From an uncultured Methanobrevibacter sp. (lineage in GTDB: Archaea > Methanobacteriota > Methanobacteria > Methanobacteriales > Methanobacteriaceae), in NCBI RefSeq assembly GCF_947170395.1, contig NZ_CAMVTE010000001.1, positions 58,442 through 122,441 on the forward strand: DNA of 64,000 bases. Direction: 5' to 3'. Position numbers and translations under genes: made by a program. The notes below the pieces were generated by a model. It searched no databases. It saw only the letters and a list, made by a program, of their open reading frames with translations, and was not told where the DNA came from. The first letter of the stretch is position 1, and every line of letters starts with the position of its first letter. Below, one piece after another: positions 56,418 to 64,000 of the stretch.

Positions 56418-57548
56418 ATGCAAAACAAATTCGCATGGATTAGTACTCCTGATGAATTGTGGGAAGATAAAAAGGAAATGATTACAACTGCTCTAGAGTC
56501 CGGAATCGACCATGTCCTTGACTTTGATGACATAGAAAACATCAGAAAACTGGGTAATGTAAAAATCATTGCAAACAATGATGATGCTGATATCTATCTT
56601 GTTGGCATTAACGGTGAAGGTGACGGATTTTTAGACCTAAATGATGACTTTACAGATTCCGTCGACATTTCAAATGCCAAAAAAGCAAAAAGTGAAGGAA
56701 AAACTGTATGTGCATATATAAAAATCACAGATAAGGCACATGAGCAGTTGGCTGTAAAGTTAGGTTCAATCGTAGACTATATTATTCTTGTAGGAACTGA
56801 CTGGACAATCATCCCACTTGAAAACATCATAGCGGATTTACAGAAAGTGGATGTGGAAATTATTGCTGCAGTACGTGACCTTGACGGTGCACGTGTAGCG
56901 CTGGAAACCCTTGAGCACGGAACAGACGGAATAATTTTTGAAGCTAATGACTTTAACCAAACCAAAAAGATAGCTGAAGAGGTCGTAAAGGCATCTCAGG
57001 TAAAATATGATCTTAAAATTGCAACTGTAACCAATGTCAAACCATTGGGTTCAGGTGACAGGGTATGTGTAGATACTACTGACATGATGAGTCCCGGTGA
57101 AGGTATGCTTATAGGATCATATTCAAAATCAATGTTTCTGGTACACTCCGAAAGTTTGGAAAGCGAATACGTTGCATCAAGACCATTCAGGGTAAACGCA
57201 GGTCCTGTTCAGGCTTATGTGATGGTTCCGGGAAACAAAACAAGATACCTCTCAGAACTTGTTGCCGGAGATGAAGTGCTTATTGTAAACACTGAAGGTG
57301 AGACAAGAACCGCATATGTCGGTCGAAGCAAAATCGAAAGAAGGCCATTGATATTGATTGAAGCTGAATATGAAGGAAAAACCATTAGGACATTACTTCA
57401 GAATGCTGAAACAATCAGGATCGTTGATGAGAATGACGAACCTCTTTCAGTAGCTGACGTTGAGCCTGGAGATAAGGTCAAGGTTTACATTGAAGAGAAT
57501 GCACGCCACTTCGGAATAGCAATTGATGAAACTATTATAGAACAATAG
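56418..57548 (+). CDS. 3-dehydroquinate synthase II
   Basis: 376 residues from the ATG at 56418; a TTG directly before it is unlikely because AGGTGAT then would be too near. The enzyme oxidatively deaminates and cyclises ADH to 3-dehydroquinate. Family traits are [10 protein letters not shown] at the start, [20 protein letters not shown], and the [10 protein letters not shown]...GEGMLIGS block (about residues 213-235). It forms one unit with the ADH synthase gene; thpR starts 8 bases after its stop. Confidence 0.93.
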   Translation: MQNKFAWISTPDELWEDKKEMITTALESGIDHVLDFDDIENIRKLGNVKIIANNDDADIYLVGINGEGDGFLDLNDDFTDSVDISNAKKAKSEGKTVCAYIKITDKAHEQLAVKLGSIVDYIILVGTDWTIIPLENIIADLQKVDVEIIAAVRDLDGARVALETLEHGTDGIIFEANDFNQTKKIAEEVVKASQVKYDLKIATVTNVKPLGSGDRVCVDTTDMMSPGEGMLIGSYSKSMFLVHSESLESEYVASRPFRVNAGPVQAYVMVPGNKTRYLSELVAGDEVLIVNTEGETRTAYVGRSKIERRPLILIEAEYEGKTIRTLLQNAETIRIVDENDEPLSVADVEPGDKVKVYIEENARHFGIAIDETIIEQ

Positions 57549-57556
57549 GTGATTAG

Positions 57557-58114
57557 ATGTCTGAAGTGAGGGCATTTCTGGCAATTGATTTGGATGATGA
57601 TTTAAAGCCTAAAATAAATAGGATCATTAAAGAATTTAAACAGATTGATGCCAAAATCAAATATGTTGAGCTAACAAATCTGCATTTAACTCTAAAGTTC
57701 TTTGGTGACATTGACACTAACGGTTTGGAATTGCTTGAAGATGCAATTGAGCGAGTGGTATCTGATTTCAAACCTTTTAATATCAAAATAAAAGGTTGCG
57801 GCGCTTTTCCAAACGCCAACCGCATAAAGGTCATATGGGTAGGAATAGATGATGATACAATAATAAAAGACCTTCACGCTAAACTTGATAAGGAATTTGT
57901 AAAATTGGGCTTTGATAAGGACAAAAAATTCTCAACCCATCTGACAATCGGGCGCATGAAATCAGCTAAAAACAAAAATCAGGTCAAATCAACAATTGAA
58001 GAGTATGATGAATTTGAAATCGGTGAAATGCAAGTCAGCGAAATTTCTCTTAAGAAATCAACATTAACTCCTCAGGGACCTATATATGATGATTTAAAAG
58101 TATTTGAATTGTGA
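57557..58114 (+). CDS. thpR: RNA 2',3'-cyclic phosphodiesterase (2H family)
   Basis: 185 residues, the usual length. The two catalytic HxTx motifs are HLTL (43-46) and HLTI (near residue 135). The family opens 2',3'-cyclic phosphates on RNA or tRNA halves. Pairing with the CCA enzyme, whose start overlaps or follows within a few bases, points to tRNA end repair. The same neighbour pair occurs widely in Euryarchaeota, from memory. Confidence 0.92.
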   Translation: MSEVRAFLAIDLDDDLKPKINRIIKEFKQIDAKIKYVELTNLHLTLKFFGDIDTNGLELLEDAIERVVSDFKPFNIKIKGCGAFPNANRIKVIWVGIDDDTIIKDLHAKLDKEFVKLGFDKDKKFSTHLTIGRMKSAKNKNQVKSTIEEYDEFEIGEMQVSEISLKKSTLTPQGPIYDDLKVFEL

Positions 58115-58119
58115 TAAAA

Positions 58120-59487
58120 ATGGATTATGAGTCAATTTTAAAAGATATAAAACCGACAGAAACTGAACAGCAGGATCTTGACGAAATGTCACAAAAGCTG
58201 GTCAGCTTTCTTGAAAAGACATGCCAAAAGGAAAATATCGATGCTAAAATAGAGGTTGTGGGTTCAGTTGCAAAACACACAGCACTTAAAGGAAAATCAG
58301 ACATTGATGTGTTCATGGCATTTCCACTTGACATTAATGAAAACACTTTAAAGCAGAAAGGTTTATATTTGGCTCATAAATGCAGCGACCACTTTGGAGG
58401 CGATGCGGCTCATCACTTTGCTTCACATCCATATGTAACATCCGATATTGGCGAATTTGAAGTGGATTTGGTTCCATGCTATTCAATTGAAGATGGTTCC
58501 CAGCTCAAATCAGCAGTCGACAGAACAATACTTCACACCAGATATGTTAAAGGCAAGCTGACACCTGAAGGCTGTGACGAAGTGCTTCTATTGAAAAGAT
58601 TCATGGACGTTACAGGAACTTACGGTTCCGAGTTCAAGGTTGGCGGATTTGCAGGATATCTGTGTGAGCTTTTAATAATCAAATACGGAAGCTTTGAGGA
58701 AACTTTAAAACAGGCAACAACCTGGCAGCATGGCCATATTATTGACCTTGAAAACTATGGCACAGGCGGAAATTTCAATGACCCTTTAATTGTCATTGAC
58801 CCGACAGATAAGAACAGAAATGTAGGTGCTGCTTTAAGATTGAATAAGTTTGCAGAATTCATCCAGTCAGCAAGAAATTACCTATCATCCGATAACAAAA
58901 AGGATTATTTTTATCCTTTAGATAAACCTCTAGATAAGAATAAGATTTTAAACCAATTGGATAAAAGAGGCAGTGAATTTATAGCAATCAGATTCGATAT
59001 TCCGGATATGCCTCTTGATACCTTACATCCTCAGCTTAAAATGACAACAGAATCCCTGGCCGAAAAGATAGATAATGAGGAGTTCAATGTATTCAAGGCA
59101 GACTATGCAAGCAATGAAGTTGACTCTTCAGTCATATTGCTTGAAATGGCGTCATCCAAACTGAATGCCATTAAAGTCAATAAAGGACCTAAAGTCTATC
59201 TAAACAAAGCATGCAATAACTTCACAACAAAATATGGTGCTTCAGATTGCCATATTGAAGATGACTTTCTGGTACACACACAAAAAAGGGAATTCATTAA
59301 CGTCAATGATTTTATAAAAGATCTTTTTACTCAAAAAAACATTTCAAAAATCAAAGTTGGAAAAAATATCCGGAAAAATATAATTGACACTTATGAATTC
59401 GTCACATTGGATGAATTGGCATCCGATGACGATTATTTACAGTTTTTAGATGATTTTATAAACCCTTCTCAGTATATAGTAAGGTGA
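58120..59487 (+). CDS. cca: CCA tRNA nucleotidyltransferase (archaeal class I)
   Basis: 455 residues from the ATG at 58120; an in-frame GTG at 58111 is more likely part of the ribosome binding site GTGAT. The catalytic motif is VVGSVAKHT...SDIDVFM, with D61 and D63. KVGGFAGYLCELLIIKYGSFEE is the conserved head/neck region. It adds CCA to tRNAs, including the tRNA-Ala here whose gene lacks CCA. It is co-transcribed with thpR and followed after 4 bases by a MATE gene. Confidence 0.94.
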   Translation: MDYESILKDIKPTETEQQDLDEMSQKLVSFLEKTCQKENIDAKIEVVGSVAKHTALKGKSDIDVFMAFPLDINENTLKQKGLYLAHKCSDHFGGDAAHHFASHPYVTSDIGEFEVDLVPCYSIEDGSQLKSAVDRTILHTRYVKGKLTPEGCDEVLLLKRFMDVTGTYGSEFKVGGFAGYLCELLIIKYGSFEETLKQATTWQHGHIIDLENYGTGGNFNDPLIVIDPTDKNRNVGAALRLNKFAEFIQSARNYLSSDNKKDYFYPLDKPLDKNKILNQLDKRGSEFIAIRFDIPDMPLDTLHPQLKMTTESLAEKIDNEEFNVFKADYASNEVDSSVILLEMASSKLNAIKVNKGPKVYLNKACNNFTTKYGASDCHIEDDFLVHTQKREFINVNDFIKDLFTQKNISKIKVGKNIRKNIIDTYEFVTLDELASDDDYLQFLDDFINPSQYIVR

Positions 59488-59491
59488 GCTA

Positions 59492-60862
59492 ATGCAGAAA
59501 ACAGAAGACATAGATTTAATAGTCAATTATCCCAAAAAGGCGATAAACAAGCTGGCAATACCTATCATTATAAGCTACCTTTTTATGATGGTGAACAATA
59601 TCATCGACGGAATATGGGTATCAGGACTCGGTCCGAACCCTCTTGCTGCAGTAGGATTTGTAACACCTCTGTTTTTGGCACTTGTCGGTTTTGCAAACGG
59701 TCTGGGTGCAGGTTCAAACTCACTGATTGCAAGATGCATAGGAGCTGAAGACTACCGCAAGGCCGGAAACAGTGCAATACACTCAATAATGCTTTCTATA
59801 ATAATGACTGTCATCTCGACTGTTGTTATTTTACTGCTTTTAAAACCTCTGCTTTTGATGATGGGTGCCGGTGAAGTGATGTCTGAAACAATGGCTTATG
59901 GAAGTATTGTCATTGGGGGCATATTTTCAGTATTCCTTCCTGCGATGATGGCGGCAATATTCAGAGCTCAGGGTGAGGTCAAAAGAGCGTCTTATCCTCT
60001 GATTTTAACAGCGCTCATCAATATCATTTTAGATCCTATATTCATCTACACATTAGGTCTGGGGGTGGCCGGTGCTGCTCTTGCAACAGTGCTTGCAGGC
60101 GCTCTTGCAGCATCTCCTATGGTATATTGGATGTTTATAAAACAGGACAGTTTCCTTAAAGTAAAGATGAGCGAATATAAAACTGATTTTTCAATATATA
60201 GGGATATCCTTGTTGTAGGTATTCCGGCAAGTCTTGAACAGTTCATCATATCTTTTGTATCCATTTTAATGAACTATTGGCTTACAGTTTTGTCCGGAAC
60301 CCTTGCAGTTGCTGCATATACTGCTACATGGAGGCTTGTATCAATTGGAATGTCTCCGTTGATTGGTATTGGGGTTGCAGCCCTTACTGTCGGCGGCGCT
60401 GCCTACGGTGCACGAAATCTTGTTAATTTAAAGACTTCTCTCAATTATGGTATAAAATTGGGAATGATATCCTCAATAATAGTGTCTTCATTTTTCTTCA
60501 TATTTGCAGACCCGCTCTCATTTATATTTTCATACTCAGCAGACAGTGCAGTATTGGCCTCAAGCATCGTAGAAGCGTTAAGGGTATTGTGTTTCTTTAT
60601 ACTTTTCATGCCGTTCGGTGTTTTGGCGGGAAACATCTTCCAGTCAATGGGAAAGGGAACAATATCATTATTGATAACTGTCCTCAGGTCATTTGTCATG
60701 GAAGTTATCTTTGCAGGATTGTTTGCATTCATATTCGCATGGGGCGTAGTGGGCGTTTATGCAGGTCTTGTTTGCGGAATGTCTGTGGGCTCTTTGATAG
60801 GTTATCTCTACATCAACTACTATCTGAATAAACATAGGGATTATTTTAAAGTCGAAGCGTAA
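59492..60862 (+). CDS. MATE family efflux transporter
   Basis: 456 residues, 12 hydrophobic spans in two homologous halves. Family motifs such as PIIISYLFMMVNNIIDGIWVSGLG and NALGAGSNSLIARCIG-like GLGAGSNSLIARCIG mark it as a MATE antiporter, here of the DinF/NorM-like branch. It probably exports cationic compounds with Na+ or H+. GTGAG lies before its ATG, 4 bases after cca; it is likely an operon end gene. Confidence 0.9.
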   Translation: MQKTEDIDLIVNYPKKAINKLAIPIIISYLFMMVNNIIDGIWVSGLGPNPLAAVGFVTPLFLALVGFANGLGAGSNSLIARCIGAEDYRKAGNSAIHSIMLSIIMTVISTVVILLLLKPLLLMMGAGEVMSETMAYGSIVIGGIFSVFLPAMMAAIFRAQGEVKRASYPLILTALINIILDPIFIYTLGLGVAGAALATVLAGALAASPMVYWMFIKQDSFLKVKMSEYKTDFSIYRDILVVGIPASLEQFIISFVSILMNYWLTVLSGTLAVAAYTATWRLVSIGMSPLIGIGVAALTVGGAAYGARNLVNLKTSLNYGIKLGMISSIIVSSFFFIFADPLSFIFSYSADSAVLASSIVEALRVLCFFILFMPFGVLAGNIFQSMGKGTISLLITVLRSFVMEVIFAGLFAFIFAWGVVGVYAGLVCGMSVGSLIGYLYINYYLNKHRDYFKVEA

Positions 60863-61105
60863 TATTTTGTTTAGTTTATATTTGATTCAATAAATTATAA
60901 ACTAACTTTTCATCTTATTTTTGTTATTATTGATTTGATAACATGTTGTTTCAAGATGTAATATAATTCTTAAATAAATCAACAACAATGACTTATTAAT
61001 TTTAGTGGATATTTTAAAATTTTTTCTTAATTTTATTCATTATTTTTTATTATATTATTGAATTTAATGAATATTTTTTATTTTTGTAACATATTTTTGT
61101 AGTAA

Positions 61106-61115
61106 CTTTTATAAT
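61106..61115 (+). promoter_or_regulatory. TATA-like box of the DUF2284 gene
   Basis: CTTTTATAAT is centred about 28 bases before the ATG at 61139, and there is no ribosome binding site. The remainder of the 276-base gap after the MATE gene is AT-rich, without genes or hairpins I could support. Confidence 0.4.
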
Positions 61116-61138
61116 GTTTTATTTAAATAATAATAACT

Positions 61139-61690
61139 ATGTCAGAGATAAAAAAACTCACGCTTGACGTTGATGTTGAGGATTTTTATAATAACTATGT
61201 GGATTTTGAAAAGGTTTCAAAACTCTGTATCGAAGAACAGGAGATGCTTGGATACAACTGGAACTATCCTCCATTCGATTTTGATGTTGATGACGTATGG
61301 AATTCATATGCCAAACTCAAACTGATTGCATTTAAAATTGATTTTTCCCAGGAGGAATTGGAACACACTTTTGAGGACAGGGAACTTGAATACGTTTTGA
61401 AACGATTCGAGAGACTTAAGGTAAAGCTGATGAATGAAATCTATGCCCTTGAAAGTGAAGATGCAATGGGTCTGTTTTTGGGCAAATGCAACCTGTGCAT
61501 GAGATGTACAAGGGAAGTGAACATGCCATGCAAAATGCCTTTTAAAATGAGATATCCTCTTGAAGCATTGGGCGGAGAAGTGGACAAGGCTGTTGAAGAC
61601 CTTTTTGGTTATAAAATTCAATATGCAAAAGACGGAAAGCTGCCTGAATATCTGATATTCGTAGGTGGCTTGCTATACGATAAAAAATAG
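61139..61690 (+). CDS. DUF2284 family metal-binding protein
   Basis: 183 residues. The cysteine motif is CNLCMRCTREVNMPC (about 121-135), which with an upstream Cys (C30) is the likely metal or Fe-S site of the family. The function is unknown; members occur next to various redox enzymes. Here npdG follows after 8 bases, so a redox link to F420/NADPH is possible. The mRNA is probably leaderless. Confidence 0.82.
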   Translation: MSEIKKLTLDVDVEDFYNNYVDFEKVSKLCIEEQEMLGYNWNYPPFDFDVDDVWNSYAKLKLIAFKIDFSQEELEHTFEDRELEYVLKRFERLKVKLMNEIYALESEDAMGLFLGKCNLCMRCTREVNMPCKMPFKMRYPLEALGGEVDKAVEDLFGYKIQYAKDGKLPEYLIFVGGLLYDKK

Positions 61691-61698
61691 GTGATAAA

Positions 61699-62388
61699 AT
61701 GATAGTAAGTGTAATTGGTGGAACAGGACCTCAAGGACTTGGAATTGCAGAAAGACTGGCTATTGCTGGAGTTGATGTAATTGTAGGTTCAAGAAAAGAA
61801 GAAAAAGCATTGGATGTTGTTGCAAAAGCCAAGGAAGACCTTGCAGATTATGATTTGTCAAACATGAAGGGTATGGCAAACGAAGATGCTGCTAAAGAAG
61901 GCGATATATTGATAATTACTGTGCCTTTGGCTGCTCAAAAACCAACAATCGAAGGAATCAAAGAGTTCTGTAAAGACAAAATCGTCATGGATGCAACAGT
62001 ACCTCTTGAAACAGCAATCGGCGGAAAACCATTCAGATTCATTGACCTTATGGAAGGCTCTGCTGCCGAGAGAACAGCTTCAATACTTGAAGGAACAGGC
62101 GCAAAAGTAATTTGCGCATTCTGTAACATCTCAAACTCTCATTTGGCAAACATCCCTGAAGAAATTGACTGTGACTGTCTTATTGCAGGTGACGATGCCG
62201 ATGCAAAAGCAACAGCTGCTGAGATTATCGACAAGATTCCGGGAATTAAAACAATCGACTGCGGTATTCTAGAAAAGGCAAGAATTATCGAAAAGATTAC
62301 TCCATTGTTGATTGGTTTAAACATCAAGTACAAATCCCACTACGGTGGACTTAGAATTACAGGAATTCCTGCACTTGATAAAGATTAG
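61699..62388 (+). CDS. npdG: F420H2:NADP oxidoreductase
   Basis: 229 residues. It transfers hydride between reduced F420 and NADP+. The N-terminus IGGTGPQGLGIAERLAIAG is the NADP-binding Rossmann loop, with GSRKEEKA binding the 2'-phosphate; ITVPLAAQKPTIE and SAAERTASILEG contact F420. GGTGAT precedes the start. The MutH-like gene begins directly after its stop codon. It supplies NADPH for biosynthesis. Confidence 0.95.
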   Translation: MIVSVIGGTGPQGLGIAERLAIAGVDVIVGSRKEEKALDVVAKAKEDLADYDLSNMKGMANEDAAKEGDILIITVPLAAQKPTIEGIKEFCKDKIVMDATVPLETAIGGKPFRFIDLMEGSAAERTASILEGTGAKVICAFCNISNSHLANIPEEIDCDCLIAGDDADAKATAAEIIDKIPGIKTIDCGILEKARIIEKITPLLIGLNIKYKSHYGGLRITGIPALDKD

Positions 62389-62886
62389 ATGATGTTTATG
62401 GATTCATTTGAAGATCTTATTGGTTTGAAAATTGATGAAGTTGATTTGGATGGATCCGATGATTTTATTTTTTCTGTAGGATATAAATATAAAAACTGCG
62501 GCCAGAGATATCCTGCTTCCAAGTTGAAATTGTGCGATTTGGACTACTTTAATTTTATTGATTTTGCTGACTTATTCAGATATGAAGCTATTTTTTTAAT
62601 CTGGTATGATGTTGACTCCCGTATGATTACTGATTTGGAGATTTATCATATAAGCAATGATTTTGATGTTCTTTTCAGGGACTATTACTATATTTTCAAT
62701 GCAATTCGTGACGGTAATGCGCACTTGTTAAGGGAAGGCGACACCAGATATTTGGGCGCTTCAAGATTGGGCGAAAAAGTTAAACAGCCTAACAACAAAA
62801 AGTTGGCAAATAAACGTGAACTTGTTTTAAAAAAGAAGTATCTCTCTAAAATTCTAAAAGAGATTTCTATGGACTGTAATTATTAG
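62389..62886 (+). CDS. Short MutH/Sau3AI-like protein with altered catalytic motif
   Basis: 165 residues. The C-terminal two thirds align in pattern with MutH/Sau3AI nucleases: SKLKLCDLDYFNFID, then IFLIWYDVD, FRDYYYIFNAIRDGNAHLLREGDTRYLGAS, and a basic end RELVLKKKYL. The catalytic Asp...Glu-x-Lys region would be D25 with GYKYK (31-35), where Glu is replaced by K33. It is shorter than MutH (about 229). It may bind DNA without cutting. Assignment is by eye and tentative. It starts immediately after npdG without a ribosome binding site, so it may be translationally coupled; a start at 62398 is possible. Confidence 0.45.
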   Translation: MMFMDSFEDLIGLKIDEVDLDGSDDFIFSVGYKYKNCGQRYPASKLKLCDLDYFNFIDFADLFRYEAIFLIWYDVDSRMITDLEIYHISNDFDVLFRDYYYIFNAIRDGNAHLLREGDTRYLGASRLGEKVKQPNNKKLANKRELVLKKKYLSKILKEISMDCNY

Positions 62887-63128
62887 TATCTTTTCTTATA
62901 TTTAATGATATTTATTGGTTATTTGACGCTGTTTATACATTTGTAGCGATTGCTTCAAGATTCAAGGTAATATTAATCAATTCAGACAGGATTATTCTAT
63001 ATCCGTTATTGTGTGTTATATTATCATTTTTCGTAGCATTCAAATTAATTGAAAACGAAAAAACAATAGTTCATGCATTAATAATTGTTCTAATTTCAAC
63101 ATTCCTGTTCATATTCGGAATTATTTAG
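62880..63128 (+). pseudogene. Remnant of a membrane-protein gene without a start
   Basis: An open frame of 82 codons ends at TAG 63126-63128 and encodes two strongly hydrophobic segments separated by a short charged turn (FKLIENEKT). No ATG, GTG or TTG is present near its 5' end, so it has no usable start. The two last spans look like the C-terminus of a small multidrug or permease-type protein, but no family is certain. It overlaps the end of the CAT-like gene by 8 bases. Confidence 0.35.
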
Positions 63129-63750
63129 GGATTTGACTGAACTGTTTTTGCACATATTCATAAAAGTGTCCAAGTTCACGTCCGTTGACAAAGATATGAT
63201 TTACGCTGATAGCTACGCTCATCTCATAATCACTATTGACTTTTCCCCAGGTTATCAGCGGTTGTATCTGGTTGGATTCAACAATGCAGGTTGTCAATGT
63301 GTCAAAATCAACCCATGGAATGCATGAAAAGTTGGCAATATTTTCACTGTCTCTTAAGGACATATCCAAATCAAATTCTTCTTTTTTGCCGCTTAAAATA
63401 TTTTTTGATAAATCTTTAACGTAATCGTGCCAATCTGAAATATCTTCGAAACATTGCGGAGTTTTAACGCGCATTTCCTTATATATTTCGTTTTCCTCAT
63501 CCATAATGGGGCATGTGCCTTCCAGATAATCAAATTCAATGACTTTGTCATCCATTATTCTTCTTTTGAATGCAGGAACTTTGTTTACGGCATTCATTAA
63601 ACAGCCTAGACTCATCACGAAAAATGACTTGTCATTATCATGGCAGTAATTCCACATGTTTTCAACATCAACTCTTGCAGACATTGCATATCTAGATGAC
63701 AAAAAATTTCTGAAAGGATTTTCCTCTAAATTAAATTCAATTTCTCTCAT
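63121..63750 (-). CDS. Chloramphenicol acetyltransferase-like protein
   Basis: 209 residues, the length and fold of CatA acetyltransferases. The catalytic region is VNHIFVNG with H185; the conserved Asp of HxxxDG is Asn189. N-terminal FLSSRYAMSARVDVE and the middle MDDKVIEFDY follow the family pattern. Such proteins in gut archaea are of unknown substrate, and resistance should not be assumed. Transcription could start from a TATA-like TATTTAATA about 26 bases upstream. Confidence 0.82.
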   Translation of the reverse strand: MREIEFNLEENPFRNFLSSRYAMSARVDVENMWNYCHDNDKSFFVMSLGCLMNAVNKVPAFKRRIMDDKVIEFDYLEGTCPIMDEENEIYKEMRVKTPQCFEDISDWHDYVKDLSKNILSGKKEEFDLDMSLRDSENIANFSCIPWVDFDTLTTCIVESNQIQPLITWGKVNSDYEMSVAISVNHIFVNGRELGHFYEYVQKQFSQIPK

Positions 63751-63796
63751 ATTTTAACCAAAAACCTATTAAATAGTTACTTTTTTTTATCTTAAA

Positions 63797-63842
63797 TGTG
63801 AAAGAATACTCCGACCTCTGTAGGTCGGAGATGAATTTCACA
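63797..63842. repeat. Long two-part hairpin, possible IS605 left end
   Basis: TGTGAAA and TTTCACA form an outer stem and CTCCGACCT with AGGTCGGAG a perfect 9-bp inner stem around CTGT. The inner stem is far GC-richer than its surroundings. It lies 112 bases before the TnpB start. Subterminal hairpins mark the ends of IS200/IS605 elements. Confidence 0.5.
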
Positions 63843-63953
63843 AAAAACGTATAATATTTAGTCTTCAAATGCTCTCTCGCGATTATTTATTATATTAAAT
63901 AGTGTTATAATAAGTATTATAAAAAAGTTTTTAGTAATTTAGGAGATTTTTTT

Positions 63954-64000
63954 ATGGTTTATAGGTCTTGTAGGCATCGTGTTTATCCTAATCAAAAACA
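63954..64000 (+). mobile_element. 5' end of a TnpB-like IS605-family gene (truncated by the window)
   Basis: The ATG at 63954 is preceded by AGGAG 8-9 bases upstream and opens MVYRSCRHRVYPNQK before the window ends. That matches the N-terminal signature of IS605 OrfB/TnpB proteins (YRAYKFRIYPxxxQ type). TnpB is an RNA-guided nuclease encoded by these elements. Only 15 residues are visible, so completeness and any TnpA partner cannot be judged. Confidence 0.65.

Noticed and set aside
63797..63842. Terminator of the CAT-like gene
   Set aside because: The hairpin lies upstream of that gene, which runs leftward, and has no U-run in either direction.

Overview
The window is a stretch of a mesophilic, AT-rich member of the Methanobacteriales, most like Methanobrevibacter. 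Reasons: methanogen-only genes (mtxX, comA, comD/comE, cofH, F420-dependent npdG, Hdr-type subunits), genes typical of the order (cyclic 2,3-diphosphoglycerate synthetase cpgS, DUF1890/DUF1894, the MraY-like transferase of pseudomurein makers), archaeal information-processing genes (PriS/PriL primase, archaeal CCA enzyme, UPF0058), very large Ser/Thr/Asp-rich adhesin-like proteins, GGTGAT-type ribosome binding sites and frequent TTG starts. The species cannot be fixed by eye.

Layout. 0.1-6.4 kb: a DEAH helicase fused to TPRs, a ferredoxin-type aldo/keto reductase, the hydrogenase nickel genes hypA-hypB, a DUF354 protein and tRNA-Ala(GGC). 6.5-9.9 kb: an operon of a membrane protein, DUF1890, DUF1894 and the methylcobalamin-type methionine synthase, then a zinc-ribbon membrane protein. 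10-12.5 kb: cobM and a four-gene operon with two class III pilin-like proteins. 12.5-17.8 kb: tatD, uppS, mtxX, a small winged-helix regulator, cpgS, UPF0280, UPF0058. 17.9-23.8 kb: an operon comA - DUF39/ferredoxin protein - hdrC - hdrB - hdrA. 24-36.2 kb: two adhesin-like proteins in tandem, the second with four 501-bp repeats. 36.3-40.7 kb: comE, comD, cofH, a thymidylate kinase, priS. 40.7-48.1 kb: priL, metG, DUF530, a double-HTH protein, the MraY-like gene, arfC. 48.1-55.3 kb: a two-gene PIN-domain cassette, DUF2115 and PHP genes, an oxygen/flavin group (fprA, flavodoxin, iron-sulfur flavoprotein), pantoate kinase, a methyltransferase, and a convergent small-protein/GNAT pair. 55.6-62.9 kb: the two archaeal early shikimate genes, thpR, cca, a MATE exporter, DUF2284, npdG and a MutH/Sau3AI-like protein. 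62.9-64 kb: a membrane-protein remnant, a CAT-like acetyltransferase, a strong hairpin and the first codons of a TnpB-like IS605 protein running off the window.

The most interesting locus is 17.95-23.85 kb. It has the order of a coenzyme M synthesis gene followed by a sulfur-insertion (DUF39) protein and an Hdr-type electron-transfer complex. That complex is not a standard heterodisulfide reductase: HdrB has Thr instead of the first Cys in its second CCG motif, and HdrA carries a C-terminal FlpD/MvhD-like domain from which every cysteine has been lost. A dedicated electron supply for reductive thiolation of an aldehyde, such as sulfoacetaldehyde to coenzyme M, is the hypothesis I would test. 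Other points are two possible toxin-antitoxin-like pairs, a MutH-like protein with a changed catalytic triad, a near-identical exchangeable C-terminal module on both adhesins, and several promoters spaced for leaderless mRNAs. All counts and alignments were made by eye.
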